64,000 nucleotides of DNA from Theodoxus fluviatilis (Eukaryota > Mollusca > Gastropoda > Cycloneritida > Neritidae), in contig JAWQFJ010002855.1 of assembly GCA_034096865.1 (NCBI GenBank), forward strand, positions 182,001-246,000, read 5' to 3'. The notes below the pieces were generated by a model. That model saw only the letters and a program-made list of their open reading frames with translations. It was not told where the DNA came from and searched no databases. Each line of letters starts with the position of its first letter. Within the stretch, counting starts at the first letter, position 1. Shown here in pieces: positions 53,881 through 64,000 of the stretch. Both the position numbers and the translations under genes were made by a program.

Positions 53881-56800
53881 GTACGACAATGGCGGGACGT
53901 CTGCCCAGCCTTCATACTAGCGTGTTTTTCAACATGCAGAAACCTCTAGTTTCTGCCCTATTAAATGATCTCATCCACATTGAAATAGAAAACAAAATAT
54001 GCATAAACTGTCTCTTTGGAGAAATATGTGTAATGTAGTGACATGCACAATGATATATGCTCTGCCAGTCTCGTGCATGACACATTGTTGATTTAAATAT
54101 TTAAAAAAAGATTAGACAACTGTGTCGAGACAAAGAGCTTGCTGTGACAAATTTTGATAGGATTCATGTATAGGAATAACATTTCATGCAATTAAAAGTC
54201 ATTGAACATTATCAATAGTCAAAGTGTCCAAAGTTACCAAATGTAACTGTGAACAAAGTTATCCCCATAGTCCATTTCTTTATTTTTGTAAGATGCATGG
54301 GTTGTTTCAGAGACAAATTAGCACTCTTGGGGAGTGAATAATTTTGTAATATATATTTGCAATTGAAATAACAGGTTAGAAATGATGTGTAGTTCACACT
54401 CTTGTCTTATTCTTATTGCTTGAAATTTGTAGAAAAAACTCCTCTTTGCCAAGAAGTGATAATCACTTCACATGTATATTGAAAAATTAAAGATAAACAA
54501 TATAAGAACTATCATTTGAAATCTTACACATCTTATTAACTAGTAACTAAGTAAGATACAGATTTATTTCTGGGTTTACTAAAACTGTTGTGTTGAAAAT
54601 CTCAAGTCTTTCCCCCCCCTTGGTTTTGTAGAATACAATTATACAAGATACAAGATACTTTATTGTCCTCATTGTTACAAGGAAATTCGTTTTGTCGGTG
54701 GCAAAAATATAATACATGTATACATACAAAAACAGAAACATACAAGAAGTTCAACATTAATTAACTCAATCACATCGCTCAAGTTATGGAGTCCACACAC
54801 TAATCATAGGCCATAAAATAAGATAGCATGCACAATTTTGTATCATACTTTATTACTCTAACAAATGTAATAACACCATGTTACTTCAAGTAAATATACA
54901 CACTAAACAGGCGCATCAGATATAGTAAACAGAAAGACACAATAAGATAGGACACATTTAGCGCTACATCATAGGCAATTCAATTTAATAGAGAATCATT
55001 TTACATTGCAACAAGTAATCACAGAAGGAACAAAAGACACAAGCATGCACATCAAACAATCATCGTCACGCAATCACACATAATAATAATAATAATAATA
55101 ATAATATGTTTATTTATAAGGCGCACTTCCTCCACACAGTAAAAAAAAGTACATAGTGGAGCTCTAGGCGCACACACACACAAAAACACGCACACATTAT
55201 CATACAGTTTGAGCCTGGACATGAAACGCACATACGCACGTTATAATACAACATGCATCCTACACGTGAAGAAACACACACATGCATTATATACAAACAT
55301 GAGCCTGAAACATTCAGCAAGTACGAAATATTTTCAATAGGACTTAGAGAACAAGTGGGTTTTCAGATTTGACCGAAAGGAAGCTGCAGTGTTTGCATGA
55401 CGCACTGAGAAGGGGAGTGCGTTCCAGGTGGTAGGACCCTGGTATGAAAAAGTACGCTGACCAAATGTTTTTGACCTAACGAATGGAATTTTGAAGATGC
55501 GAGTGTCGCAAGAAGAGCGAAGTTGTCTAGATGGTGTGTAGATGTGAAGGAGTTGAGACAGATAGAGAGGAGCGACAGCAGAGACAGAGTTGAAGCAGAG
55601 GCAGGAGGTTTTGTATTGGATCCTAGCAGAGACTGGTAGCCAATGAAGAGAGTGGAGGATAGGAGTAATGTGATGAGACTTTCTAACTTTACAGATGAGG
55701 CGAGCAGCAGAGTTCTGGACTCTTTGGAGCCGATCCACGAGATACTTAGGGCAACCGGAAAGAAGGCTATTGCAGTAGTCAAGGCGTGAAAGAATGAAAG
55801 CACAGACGAGAGTTTGAGTAGCTTCTTGTGTGAGAAGATGACGAATTGCACTGATCTGTCTGATGTGCATGTAGGCGATCATACCCGATCTTCAACCATA
55901 ACACATGTACAAGGCCCCCCCCCCCCCCCCCCCATCATGTTCTTCATCCTGCATCACAACACAGTGACAATCACAGGAAAGACCAACAAGAGACAGGCAT
56001 TGTAAGAGGAGCTTACTGAGATGTGTTGACTGATCCAAGCAGTGATTTTGTGGTGTCCCCGTGTCATTTCACTTGACCCATGTGCCCTCAGGAAACAGGG
56101 GAGTGCATTGCTCTGAAAAAATGTCGCCTAACTATGGAGCTGACCACCAAGCACAAGCGGCGATGGGAGATGGAGGTGGAGATAATGAAACGACTGCAGC
56201 ATGACAACGTCATACAAGCACGGGAAGTGCCACCCCCCCTAGATGTCGGTCGAGATGAAATGCCCCTCCTGGCTATGGAGTACTGCAGTGGAGGAGACCT
56301 CAGAAAGGTGACTACAGATTTTTGGTGGGACTCTCTAGTGTGGGCGAATATCACTATTGAATATGTTACTGAGCCGCTCAAAAGGGTCATAAATTGGTTT
56401 TTGACTTTCTGTGGTTGTTGGTGTCATTTTAGAGCTGAGAGTTTAAGCTTTCCCGTGGCACAAGAGTCATGTTTGCATCTGGAAAATTCTTGAATTACAA
56501 TTGTTTGAATAAATACTGCAATAAATTGCAAACATGGCCAAATTGCTTCTCAAGGGCAAGTTTGGCTCTTTTGATCAGTAGAACTTTCAAATTCTGTTTA
56601 TAATGTCAGAAATTCGCTTTCTGTTTTTAGAAGGATTTTACTACATGGAAAATTCCTCAAAAGGAAGAGAATAGAGACAACAAGCTTTGCAGTGATGTAT
56701 TCATGACACAACAGTATGAGTAGAAGCCATCGTGCAGAGGGAAAAGCCTCTGTTGGGCTAATTGAACCTTAACTGTCATTTAGTTTTTAGGTAGTTGTGG

Positions 56801-58049
56801 TAAAATAAGTTATTTCCCCATTATTCTGTTGATTTGCCTAGTATATCAACAACAGGTTGATTTTAAACATATATGTAATAGAGGCAGAAAATACCCAAAG
56901 CAGAGATTGCACCTGGCTGACCCCAACTGATGTTACTGGGCTGTACGTCTGAAATGGCCAGCGTGACTTACCACCAGTTTCATGGTGTTCGGTCATATAT
57001 GCAGTAGCAGTTTAGTACGAAGCGTGTGATTGGCTGATTACCCTCATTTCCTGTCTGATAGAGCTTGACTCTTATATAAACTGGTTTCATTTCATCAAAT
57101 TTGTGAAGAAACATCCTTATGCGCCTATGCTTCTAATTTTCTCTATCAAATCATCACATCATGCCTTATTATAATCTAAGCAAACTGTTCAAAGATTGCA
57201 CAAGTTGGGCAAATGCTACTCAGATTTTGATGTTGTTCCAGATATTAAAAAAACTAAAACTTGTATGGGGTTAAACATGTCTATATAGCTTTATAGCCAT
57301 GACCCGTCAACTGAGTGGAATTCTTTCATTGGAGTGGGAGAGGTAGAGATCTTACTGAAAGTCCAGGCCTATCTATCATTGTCATTATCAATAATGGTGA
57401 TCACGACAAACAGGCAGTCCAGTCATCGTTATGAAGTGCAGAGCAGTCTTAGACCAGGTTATAAATGAAATTAATATCATGTTAACTCATAACATACTGT
57501 AAGTCATTCACATGTTTCATTCCCCAGTCCTGTAAGGATTATGCAATTTGTAGAAAAAATCATTCAAGTAGCAGCCACGTGGGATGGGCGGTACAGGTTT
57601 GAGTAGGGTAGGCAGTAATGGGCAGCACAGGATCTTAAGAGTTAAACTAAACTCATTATCTTGTGTATCCAGCATAGGTCTGTGTGACTTAGTGTGTGGT
57701 TTTCTGTTCTGCAGACGCTGATCAAGCCGGAGAACTGCTGTGGGATGAAGGAGTATGAGATTCGGTCGCTCATCAAGGACGTGGCCGCAGCAGTGGAGTA
57801 CCTACACTCCAAACGCATCATCCACAGAGATTTGAAGCCAGAAAACATTGTCCTCTCACCTGGGGAAGAAAGGGTGAGCTGAGCTGACATTAAGCAACTG
57901 TAGTCTCCCATGTTCTGCCTGTTTGCGATGAGAGTGCAGAATGGATGCGTTCAGTGACGACTTGAAAGCTGGAAACATGCAAAGTTGCGGTTTTCCCATT
58001 CACTGTTTTCGTGTAAGTAGTGTTGTCTATTTGATGTGTGTGTGTGTGT

Positions 58050-58090
<41 letters not shown>

Positions 58091-61000
58091 AATACATGTG
58101 CTCATGTTCATACCTTTCTTTGTGATGTGTTTTTCAGACTGTATACAAACTCATAGACCTTGGATATGCCAAAGACCTTGACCAGGGGAGTGTATGCACC
58201 TCCTTTGTGGGAACTCTTCAGTATTTGGTAAGGGCCCCTGAATCTGTCTTGGGCTGAAAGCACTTGCATCGCTAATACCTCTGTCCATGAGTTGTACTTG
58301 TGCCACTGAAGAAGGGTTTTTAGCTGAAAATTTGCGCTGTTCATTCATATATTTGTCTTGTGAGTTCAGCGACTTTAAAGGATTATTTTGTTGACTCGTA
58401 AATCAAGGTCGCTGTCAGTTTCTGGTTTAGGATCTTTCCTGTTGTATTGATTCTCTTCATTGCAAAGCAAGTCAAACACCTAACTGAGTGGGTTGCAGTT
58501 ACTGAGAAAAGATGGAGTCTCCAGAGACCTTCAGATTAATGTCAATGCATATGAAAGATTTGTACTGACTCTCATATTTACACATGTTTTCTCTTAGAAA
58601 ATATTAAAAACTAGAATTTCATCTATGTCTGATTCTGTTCCATAGGGTTCTTTTTTTTCTCCATCATATGGAGAAAGTTCATTGTTTAGTAGGAGTGAAT
58701 TTCTATCAGGGCATAATGCTACTTTTCACTATAGTCTTCATCAGATGATACTCCTTAAATGGTCCCAGGAACACTACACACTGTATTGGGATCATGTTCT
58801 CACCTTTGAAAAGGACCATGCTGACATGCAGTATGTAATGTGTTTTCTTTTTCCTGAGTAGCACTGAGTGTTTGTATTCCTTGACAGGCACCAGAACTAT
58901 TTGCCAGTCAGCGCTACACCAGCACCGTGGACTACTGGTCTCTTGGCACTGTGGTGTTTGAGTGCGTCACAGGCTACCGACCCTTTCTTCCTCTCATCCC
59001 TCCTGTAAGATGGTAAGTACTGCTTGGTAACACCATTTAACTGCAACTACTACTGCTGCTACTACTAGTGCTACATTTACTACTGCTACTACTACCACTA
59101 CCACCATCAACACCACATCTACCACTGCTAATGCTACTTACGCCACTACTGTGGAATATTACTATTACTGTTATCTACTGTTATGACTACTGCAGCTGCT
59201 GCTGTTTTTGCCAAGATGATTGTTACTGCTCCTAATGCTGTCACTGCTTGTTCTACAGTTACTCTCACCATCACTCATATTCTACACCCATTAGAAAATA
59301 TCTTGACTCTTACGAATTACTGTTTCAAAGACAGTGGAAGGGCTGTCTCCATGGCTTGACCATCTTGTTGAAACCGGTGCATTGTGAGTGAACATTCTCC
59401 TGGACAGGTGGTGTAGATGGTCCAGTAAGCTAAGGCAAAGGCGTTGGACTTTGCAGGGAGGCGCTGTGCTGTGGTTCAATCCCAGGTGCGGAAGAGATGG
59501 GGAAAAAGTTAAAAAAACATATCATGTTGATCCCCAAAAGAAATTTGCTGCTACCCTGTCTTGTCACTTTGTCTGGTATGAATGAGTGAATGATTGTGCA
59601 TGAATCATTGAATGTATCTATAGGTGAACATCAATTGATGCACCTGTTGGTTAAACATTTAGATGTGCCGACAAGAATGAAAGTTGTGATGTGTATGGGA
59701 TCTTCCCAGTATCCACGTTGTATATTTGACTGTACAGAGGAATCTTCATGTTCCATCAACAGGCACAAGGAAGTCTGCAAGAAGTCGCCTGAGGACATTT
59801 CTGCAGTCTTTGACAGCAAGGGTGAAGTGAAGTTCTCCAAGACACTACCGAAACCCAACCACCTGTGCAGGTAAGGAAAGGGCTTGCAGACCATTACTTC
59901 TGCATACAATACTTGCACTGAAACAAGCAGCTCTACAGACCATTACTTCTGCATACAATACTTGCACTGAAACAAGCAGCTCTACAGACCATTACTTCTG
60001 CATACAATACTTGCACTGAAACAAGCAGCTCTACAGACCATTACTTCTGCATACAATACTTGCACTGAAACAAGCAGCTCTACAGACCATTACTTCTGCA
60101 TACAATACTTGCACGGAAACAAGCAGCTCTACAGACCATTACTTCTGCATACAACACTTGCACTGAAACAAGCAGCTCTACAGACCATTACTTCTGCATA
60201 CAATACTTGCACTGAAACAAGCAGCTCTACAGACCATTACTTCTGCATACAACACTTGCACTGAAACAAGCAGCTCTACAGACCATTACTTCTGCATACA
60301 ATACTTGCACTGAAACAAGCAGCTCTACAGACCATTACTTCTGCATACAATACTTGCACTGAAACAAGCAGCTCTACAGACCATTACTTCTGCATACAAT
60401 ACTTGCACTGAAACAAGCAGCTCTACAGACCATTACTTCTGCATACAATACTTGCACTGAAACAAGCAGCTCTACAGACCATTACTTCTGCATACAATAC
60501 TTGCACTGAAACAAGCAGCTCTACAGACCATTACTTCTGCATACAATACTTGCACTGAAACAAGCAGCTCTACAGACCATTACTTCTGCATACAATACTT
60601 GCACTGAAACAAGCAGCTCTACAGACCATTACTTCTGCATACAATACTTGCACTGAAACAAGCAGCTCTACGCTATCTGAAGTCCATCAAGGGACACAGA
60701 ATAGTGGAGAGATCCATGCAAGGAAGTGTTGCGAAGGAATGTAAAATGCCTACTGATGTGAATGTAATGTAAAGTGCCTGCAAAAGGTTCAAGGGGCTTT
60801 CCCTCCTTTGTCTGTAAGAGGGGGTCAGAATGAGTCAGCGCCTCCTTTTTCTGTGAGAGGGGGTGGAGGCGATTTCTGCCTGGTCAGCGCGCAGAGGGTC
60901 AGGAGGTCAGAGTGAGTCAGCGGAATGCTAGGTGGGGGGGGGGGGACTGAGAACTCCCCATCCTCCTACGCAGTAAGCATCTGACCACCGATTGGTCCTC

Positions 61001-64000
61001 GACGGCCAGGGAGGGCGGGCGTCCCCTTGAGTATGCCGACGTGGCAGGACAGAGGTCGCTGAGAATACTCTCGAACCCAAGCACTCCACTATATAAACGT
61101 ATGTACATGATAAGACAGAAGACTGGTGACTGAGGACTGGTGACTGGAAGCGAGTGCTTGGAAGGCTGTCGGAGCCGTATTGAGGTGCAGCCTGAGCAGC
61201 ACGAGTGACCGATGTGGGTGCACGAGTGATTGCTGGAAGCGCTGACCAGTCCGGGAATAAACATCCTGTAAGAAAACACAGGCCTGTCCTGCTTCTACTT
61301 TCCTGGCGCAAGCTGGGATGGACCGCAAGTTACAGACCACGTGCATGCAACAGAAGGCTCAAGGAAACAAATATATAAACAAACAAAAAAACTAAAACCT
61401 AAAATAATGCATTAAGTTGAATTTTGAAGAAAAAATGAGAGTAAGATTTTACTGCATTATTCTTGAGTCCCTACAGAGTTCAAAGGACCACAATTTGACT
61501 GTCAAACAAGACAAAGGAAAATAAAATTAACCTGAACATAATGTGTGCAGCTTATTCTCTAGAAGAAAGAATACCGATAACTATGTAATTCTTCCAGCAT
61601 TGCATGGTTGAAAGGCCATTGAGTTTCAGATAAAAGCATCTAAGCTCTGCCCGAGTGTTGCATGATTGCTTTGCCTACAGGACCATGGCTACCTACATAG
61701 AGCAGTGGCTGAAGCTCATGCTGCGATGGGACCCCAAGGCTCGAGGTGGCGGGATGGTGGGAGAACGTCCCAAGTGCTTCGTCATCCTGGACCGAGTGCT
61801 GGAAATCAAGGTAAATGTTTATTTTCAATTCTAGTCCTCACAGGAAAAAACCCAAACACACACTCACAAAAAACCATTGTGGTCACAGAAGCCCAACCAA
61901 CCCTTTTTTTCTGCCCTTCACGGGGGGTGGGTGTGTGTGTGTGTGAAGAATTTTTTTTTTAAGGTAAACAATAAACTGCATGCTGTCCCATCTTCCCTGC
62001 CCTATGAGCACTTAGGGAATCCACAAAGTTGTTAAAAACAGCATTTTCAATGAATAAAAGTTTGATTTATGTTCAATCTAACCTCTTCTAAAAAAGAAAA
62101 GAAAAAGTTCAGGTTGATCTACCAACCCTTTTTTGTGTGGCCATGTTGCCTTAACCATGACTATTTTTTCGTTTGGACATATCAACACATCATAATTTAG
62201 CTTGCAGATCAACGGATTGTGAAGCAAACCATTTATTAGGAGGAAAGTGTTATGAGTGTTTTTAGTGTGTTATTGTGACTCGGCAATCCAGCTTTCACCT
62301 TTCTGTTGTATTTTTCTCCTCATATCCCTGTTTCCTTCTCTCTACCACTTGATATCCCAAAGTGACTCACCCTGTGCCTATGTTCCATCCAGGTCCTGCT
62401 AATTCTCGTGGTGGAGACCAACAAGATCCTGTCCTACCCCATCACGCATGAGTACAAGATGGTGGACATCCAGCGAACCATAGAGCAGGAGACGAGGATT
62501 CCGGTGGCCGAGCAGCTCATTCTGCTGGCCAGTGGTCTCAGTCCTGATCCAGAAGGCCTGGCCTCCCAGTGCTGGTCAGAAAGGGTGAGTTCCACCCCTT
62601 ATTGAGATTGTCTTTGAAAGCACACTTCCCATACCATGCTTTCCCCTCAGTCTGGGACTTGCTCAGTGTATGAACTGTGCTGTGTGTATGTGGGTCCTGA
62701 CTGACAGGTCTGTGTTGTATGTGGGCTTAAGTTCATTACATGAGGCAGAAGAAAAAGATGGCACAAAATGTCAGTAGTGGTGGTTGATTGTGGGAGGTGC
62801 AGACTGCAACCTTTCAGCTGGTAAAGCTTGCATCAGGCAATAGTTCCACAGTAAGTAGAGAGGGGTGGGTGGGGGTGGATGGGGGTGGGTGGGGGTGGGG
62901 ATGGGTGGATGGGTGGGGTTGGAGGTGGGTGTGGGTGTGGGTGGGTGGGTGTTTGTGAAAGAGACTGAACAGTAATCAATAGTTAGTGGGAAAACAAGAG
63001 AGAATGCAGAGTAAGCAGTGATGCAACTAAAGAACAAGCAAAGGCATAAAGAGTGGTGAACACCAATCAGTTCAGTTCTGTCTCTTGCTACATTGGAAAC
63101 GTTTTTGAAAGAAAAGTATGAAAATAACTTTAGAAAAAACTGTTTGCTCTACTCTACATTAATCTAGTCACAGTGCTAAAACTTGTCCATTTTGTCTGTA
63201 TTTATTGTCATTAGTCACACATGAAAACATTTTCTTAGCAGAAAGTGTTCACTTTTTTGGGGTTTTATTTGTTCTTTAAATCTGTAGTAATCCTATGTAC
63301 ATACATTTCACAGTAGACTTAGCAATGAAGCTTGTTGCATCGTGTTTCAATAGGAAGTGTCCGTAGAAGGAAGCTATCTTGTTCCTAGCCTTGTCTGAAG
63401 ATCATCTGGGGCGTGTTTTGCAGCTTCCTCGCAAGCAAAGAAAATCTTGCAAGTGAGGGGAGCATGGGCTAGGCCTTTTTGTCAATGGCCAATCATTTTG
63501 GCAAGGCAGAAGTCTGAGAGAACCACATGGCTCTTTCAGGCAAAAGTTGCTGAACCAGTTTCTTTTCTCTGACTAAACTGATAACATCACAATGGTTTTT
63601 CAAGTGATTCAAGAGACCAGTGTGACATTTCACCAAACTCAAGAGATACTAGCCTTGAGCAACACACCTCAGATATAGCTTGAGGAGATGGACCTTTCCT
63701 GGATCCGTTGATCTGTCCTTTGACCTCATCTGTCCTTTGACCTTATTATTTGCAGCCTCAATAGTCAATGTGCCTTTGCTTTGCAGCTCAGCCATGTGTG
63801 AATGGACCTTATTATGTCCTTGTTCTATGAAACTTCAGAGAAGGGGAAGAGAATGTGAGTCAATTTCAGCTTTAAAAAATTTCCTTCTCAGGGAGTGGAG
63901 TTCACGTGAGTATGTACTGCATGTTGCACACGCTCGTGTTTCCAGGGTGACGAGGAGTGGGTGGTGTTCCTATTCCGACGGAGTGAGATGAGCCAAGCAA
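53785..64000 (+). CDS. IKK: Inhibitor of NF-kB kinase (IKK alpha/beta type), 5' nine exons
   Basis: Cytoplasmic Ser/Thr kinase that phosphorylates IkB to release NF-kB. Exons 53785-53880, 56092-56307, 57715-57873, 58138-58227, 58888-59012, 59763-59870, 61681-61810, 62393-62584 and 63946-64000+ join in phase to about 390 residues, running off the window. Gly loop LGSGGFGTV is 18-26; Lys41 is the ATP lysine (IALKKC). [14 protein letters not shown] is the hinge. [10 protein letters not shown] (139-148) is the catalytic loop and DLG (164-166) the metal-binding motif, DLG being usual in IKKs. The activation loop [10 protein letters not shown] carries Ser175 and Ser179, equivalent to IKK beta Ser177/Ser181. 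Residues 309 onward match the ubiquitin-like domain ([13 protein letters not shown]). Scaffold and NEMO-binding parts lie outside. Invertebrates often have one IKK alpha/beta gene, so the two are not separated here. Confidence 0.95.
53881..54640. other. IKK intron 1, left part
   Basis: AT-rich unique sequence; no gene. Confidence 0.5.
54641..54745 (-). repeat. Retroelement 3' end ((ACAAGAT)n, TTTATTGTCC)
   Basis: ATACAAGATACAAGATACTT then TATTGTCCTCATTGTTACAA: a tandem tail followed by a segment that looks like the reverse complement of a SINE/LINE 3' end. Confidence 0.45.
55080..55882 (-). pseudogene. 5'-truncated LINE (same family type as 49.8 kb) with (ATT)n tail
   Basis: The minus strand reads [51 protein letters not shown], then [13 protein letters not shown] and [10 protein letters not shown], stop at 55334-55336. 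A 3' UTR with TTTATAAGGCGC (on the plus strand) and a terminal (AAT)9 at 55081-55107 follow. The ORF is intact over 182 codons, so it is fairly young. Lies in IKK intron 1, antisense to IKK. Confidence 0.9.
55917..55933. repeat. Poly-C run
   Basis: 17 C in a row near the end of IKK intron 1. Confidence 0.9.
56092..56307 (+). CDS. IKK: IKK exon 2 (residues 33-104)
   Basis: From CCCTCAG to AAG|GTGACT. ATP lysine 41, helix C region ([13 protein letters not shown]) and hinge. Confidence 0.95.
56308..57714. other. IKK intron 2, no gene seen
   Basis: AT-rich unique sequence without repeats recognised by eye. Confidence 0.5.
57715..57873 (+). CDS. IKK: IKK exon 3 (residues 105-157)
   Basis: From TTCTGCAG to AGG|GTGAGC. 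Contains ENCCGM, an IKK-specific block, and HRDLKPEN. Confidence 0.95.
58036..58087. repeat. (TG)n microsatellite
   Basis: In IKK intron 3, about 50 bp before the exon 4 acceptor. Confidence 0.9.
58138..58227 (+). CDS. IKK: IKK exon 4 (residues 158-187)
   Basis: From TTTTCAG to TTG|GTAAGG. Activation segment with [12 protein letters not shown] and both regulatory serines. Confidence 0.96.
58228..58887. other. IKK intron 4, no gene seen
   Basis: AT-rich sequence with nothing recognised. Confidence 0.5.
58888..59012 (+). CDS. IKK: IKK exon 5 (residues 188-229)
   Basis: From TTGACAG to TG|GTAAGT. APE motif, [20 protein letters not shown]. Confidence 0.95.
59040..59260. repeat. Imperfect (ACT)n/(ACC)n triplet repeat
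   Basis: Degenerate ACT, GCT and ACC triplets in IKK intron 5. Confidence 0.7.
59407..59495 (+). repeat. tRNA-like SINE fragment
   Basis: GGTCCAGTAAGCTAAGGC and GGTTCAATCCCAGG resemble A- and B-box parts of a tRNA; no full cloverleaf. In IKK intron 5. Confidence 0.45.
59763..59870 (+). CDS. IKK: IKK exon 6 (residues 229-265)
   Basis: From ATCAACAG to AG|GTAAGG. Completes Trp229; reads [15 protein letters not shown]. The 49-bp minisatellite starts 19 bp after its end. Confidence 0.92.
59889..60671. repeat. 49-bp minisatellite, 16 copies
   Basis: Unit GACCATTACTTCTGCATACA followed by ATACTTGCACTGAAACAAGC and AGCTCTACA. Units start at 59889, 59938 and so on with exactly 49-bp spacing. Only a few point variants occur (CAACACTT twice, CACGGAAA once). 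Confidence 0.95.
60727..61352 (+). mobile_element. Solo LTR (626 bp) with GAAG target duplication
   Basis: Ends TGTTGC...GCAACA are inverted; GAAG flanks both sides (60723-60726 and 61353-61356). A TATATAA box lies at 61090-61096 and AATAAA at 61256-61261, in the order expected for U3-R-U5, so the LTR is on the plus strand. No internal coding region, hence a solo LTR, probably Ty3/gypsy-like by the 4-bp duplication. Confidence 0.85.
61681..61810 (+). CDS. IKK: IKK exon 7 (residues 265-308)
   Basis: From GCCTACAG to [25 protein letters not shown] closes the kinase domain. Confidence 0.94.
61868..62169 (-). mobile_element. MITE (GTTGTGGTT family), copy C, diverged
   Basis: The reverse complement shares with copy B TTCATTGAAAA, GTGGATTCC, AGTGCTCATAGG and CAGGGAAGATGGGA in the same order. 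Its ends are AAAAAACCATTGTGGTCAC and CCTTAACCATGACTATTTTTT. In IKK intron 7. Confidence 0.7.
62393..62584 (+). CDS. IKK: IKK exon 8 (residues 309-372)
   Basis: From CATCCAG to AGG|GTGAGT. Ubiquitin-like domain, required for IKK beta activity in mammals. Confidence 0.92.
62585..63945. other. IKK intron 8 with a G-rich tract
   Basis: 62861-62951 is a run of GGGTGGGTGGGGGTGG-type repeats on the plus strand. The rest is AT-rich unique sequence. Confidence 0.6.
63946..64000 (+). CDS. IKK: IKK exon 9, partial
   Basis: From GTTTCCAG; reads [14 protein letters not shown] to the window edge, matching the last strand of the ubiquitin-like domain. Confidence 0.85.

Overview
The window looks like nuclear DNA of an animal, most probably a marine mollusc (gastropod-like). 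Genes are split by GT-AG introns. Introns and intergenic space are full of (GA)n, (CA)n and (CT)n microsatellites, tRNA-like SINEs, 5'-truncated LINE ends, MITEs, a piggyBac element and a solo LTR. The species cannot be fixed from the sequence. No prokaryotic operon, CRISPR array or convincing RNA gene is present.

Layout. (1) 1-13.6 kb: the 5' part of a SUZ12 orthologue (Polycomb repressive complex 2 subunit) on the minus strand, exons 1-4; the rest lies left of the window. Its introns carry two copies of a ~835-bp repeat packed with AGGTCA half-sites and about 4 kb of microsatellite-rich DNA. (2) 13.6-21 kb: intergenic DNA with Z-DNA-prone and palindromic structures, including a 52-bp-arm hairpin with telomere-like repeats in its loop, then a decayed plus-strand GH49 (dextranase)-like gene with an in-frame stop. 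(3) 21.9-24.2 kb: a complete but dead piggyBac element with TTAA duplications. (4) 24.6-25.8 kb: about 1.1 kb of polypurine DNA split by a tRNA-like SINE. (5) 30.1-50.5 kb: a minus-strand short-chain dehydrogenase of the BDH1/SDR9C type. Six exons join in phase to 365 residues. Its 13.8-kb intron 3 is almost filled by a ~12.9-kb array of a 60-bp satellite (about 215 units, one assembly gap). (6) 53.8-64.0 kb: the 5' nine exons of an IkB kinase (IKK alpha/beta type) on the plus strand, running off the right edge. Introns hold LINE fragments, a 49-bp x 16 minisatellite, a solo LTR and a MITE.

The genes do not form one pathway: SUZ12 acts in chromatin silencing, the SDR in small-molecule oxidoreduction, IKK in NF-kB signalling. 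The BDH1-like gene and IKK are divergent, with about 3.3 kb between their start codons.

Best leads: the half-site-rich repeat (four copies, all on the strand opposite to the host gene), the intronic 60-bp satellite with local higher-order structure, loss of the catalytic tyrosine in the otherwise intact dehydrogenase, and the animal GH49-like pseudogene. All exon joins were made by reading the sequence and are not supported by transcripts.
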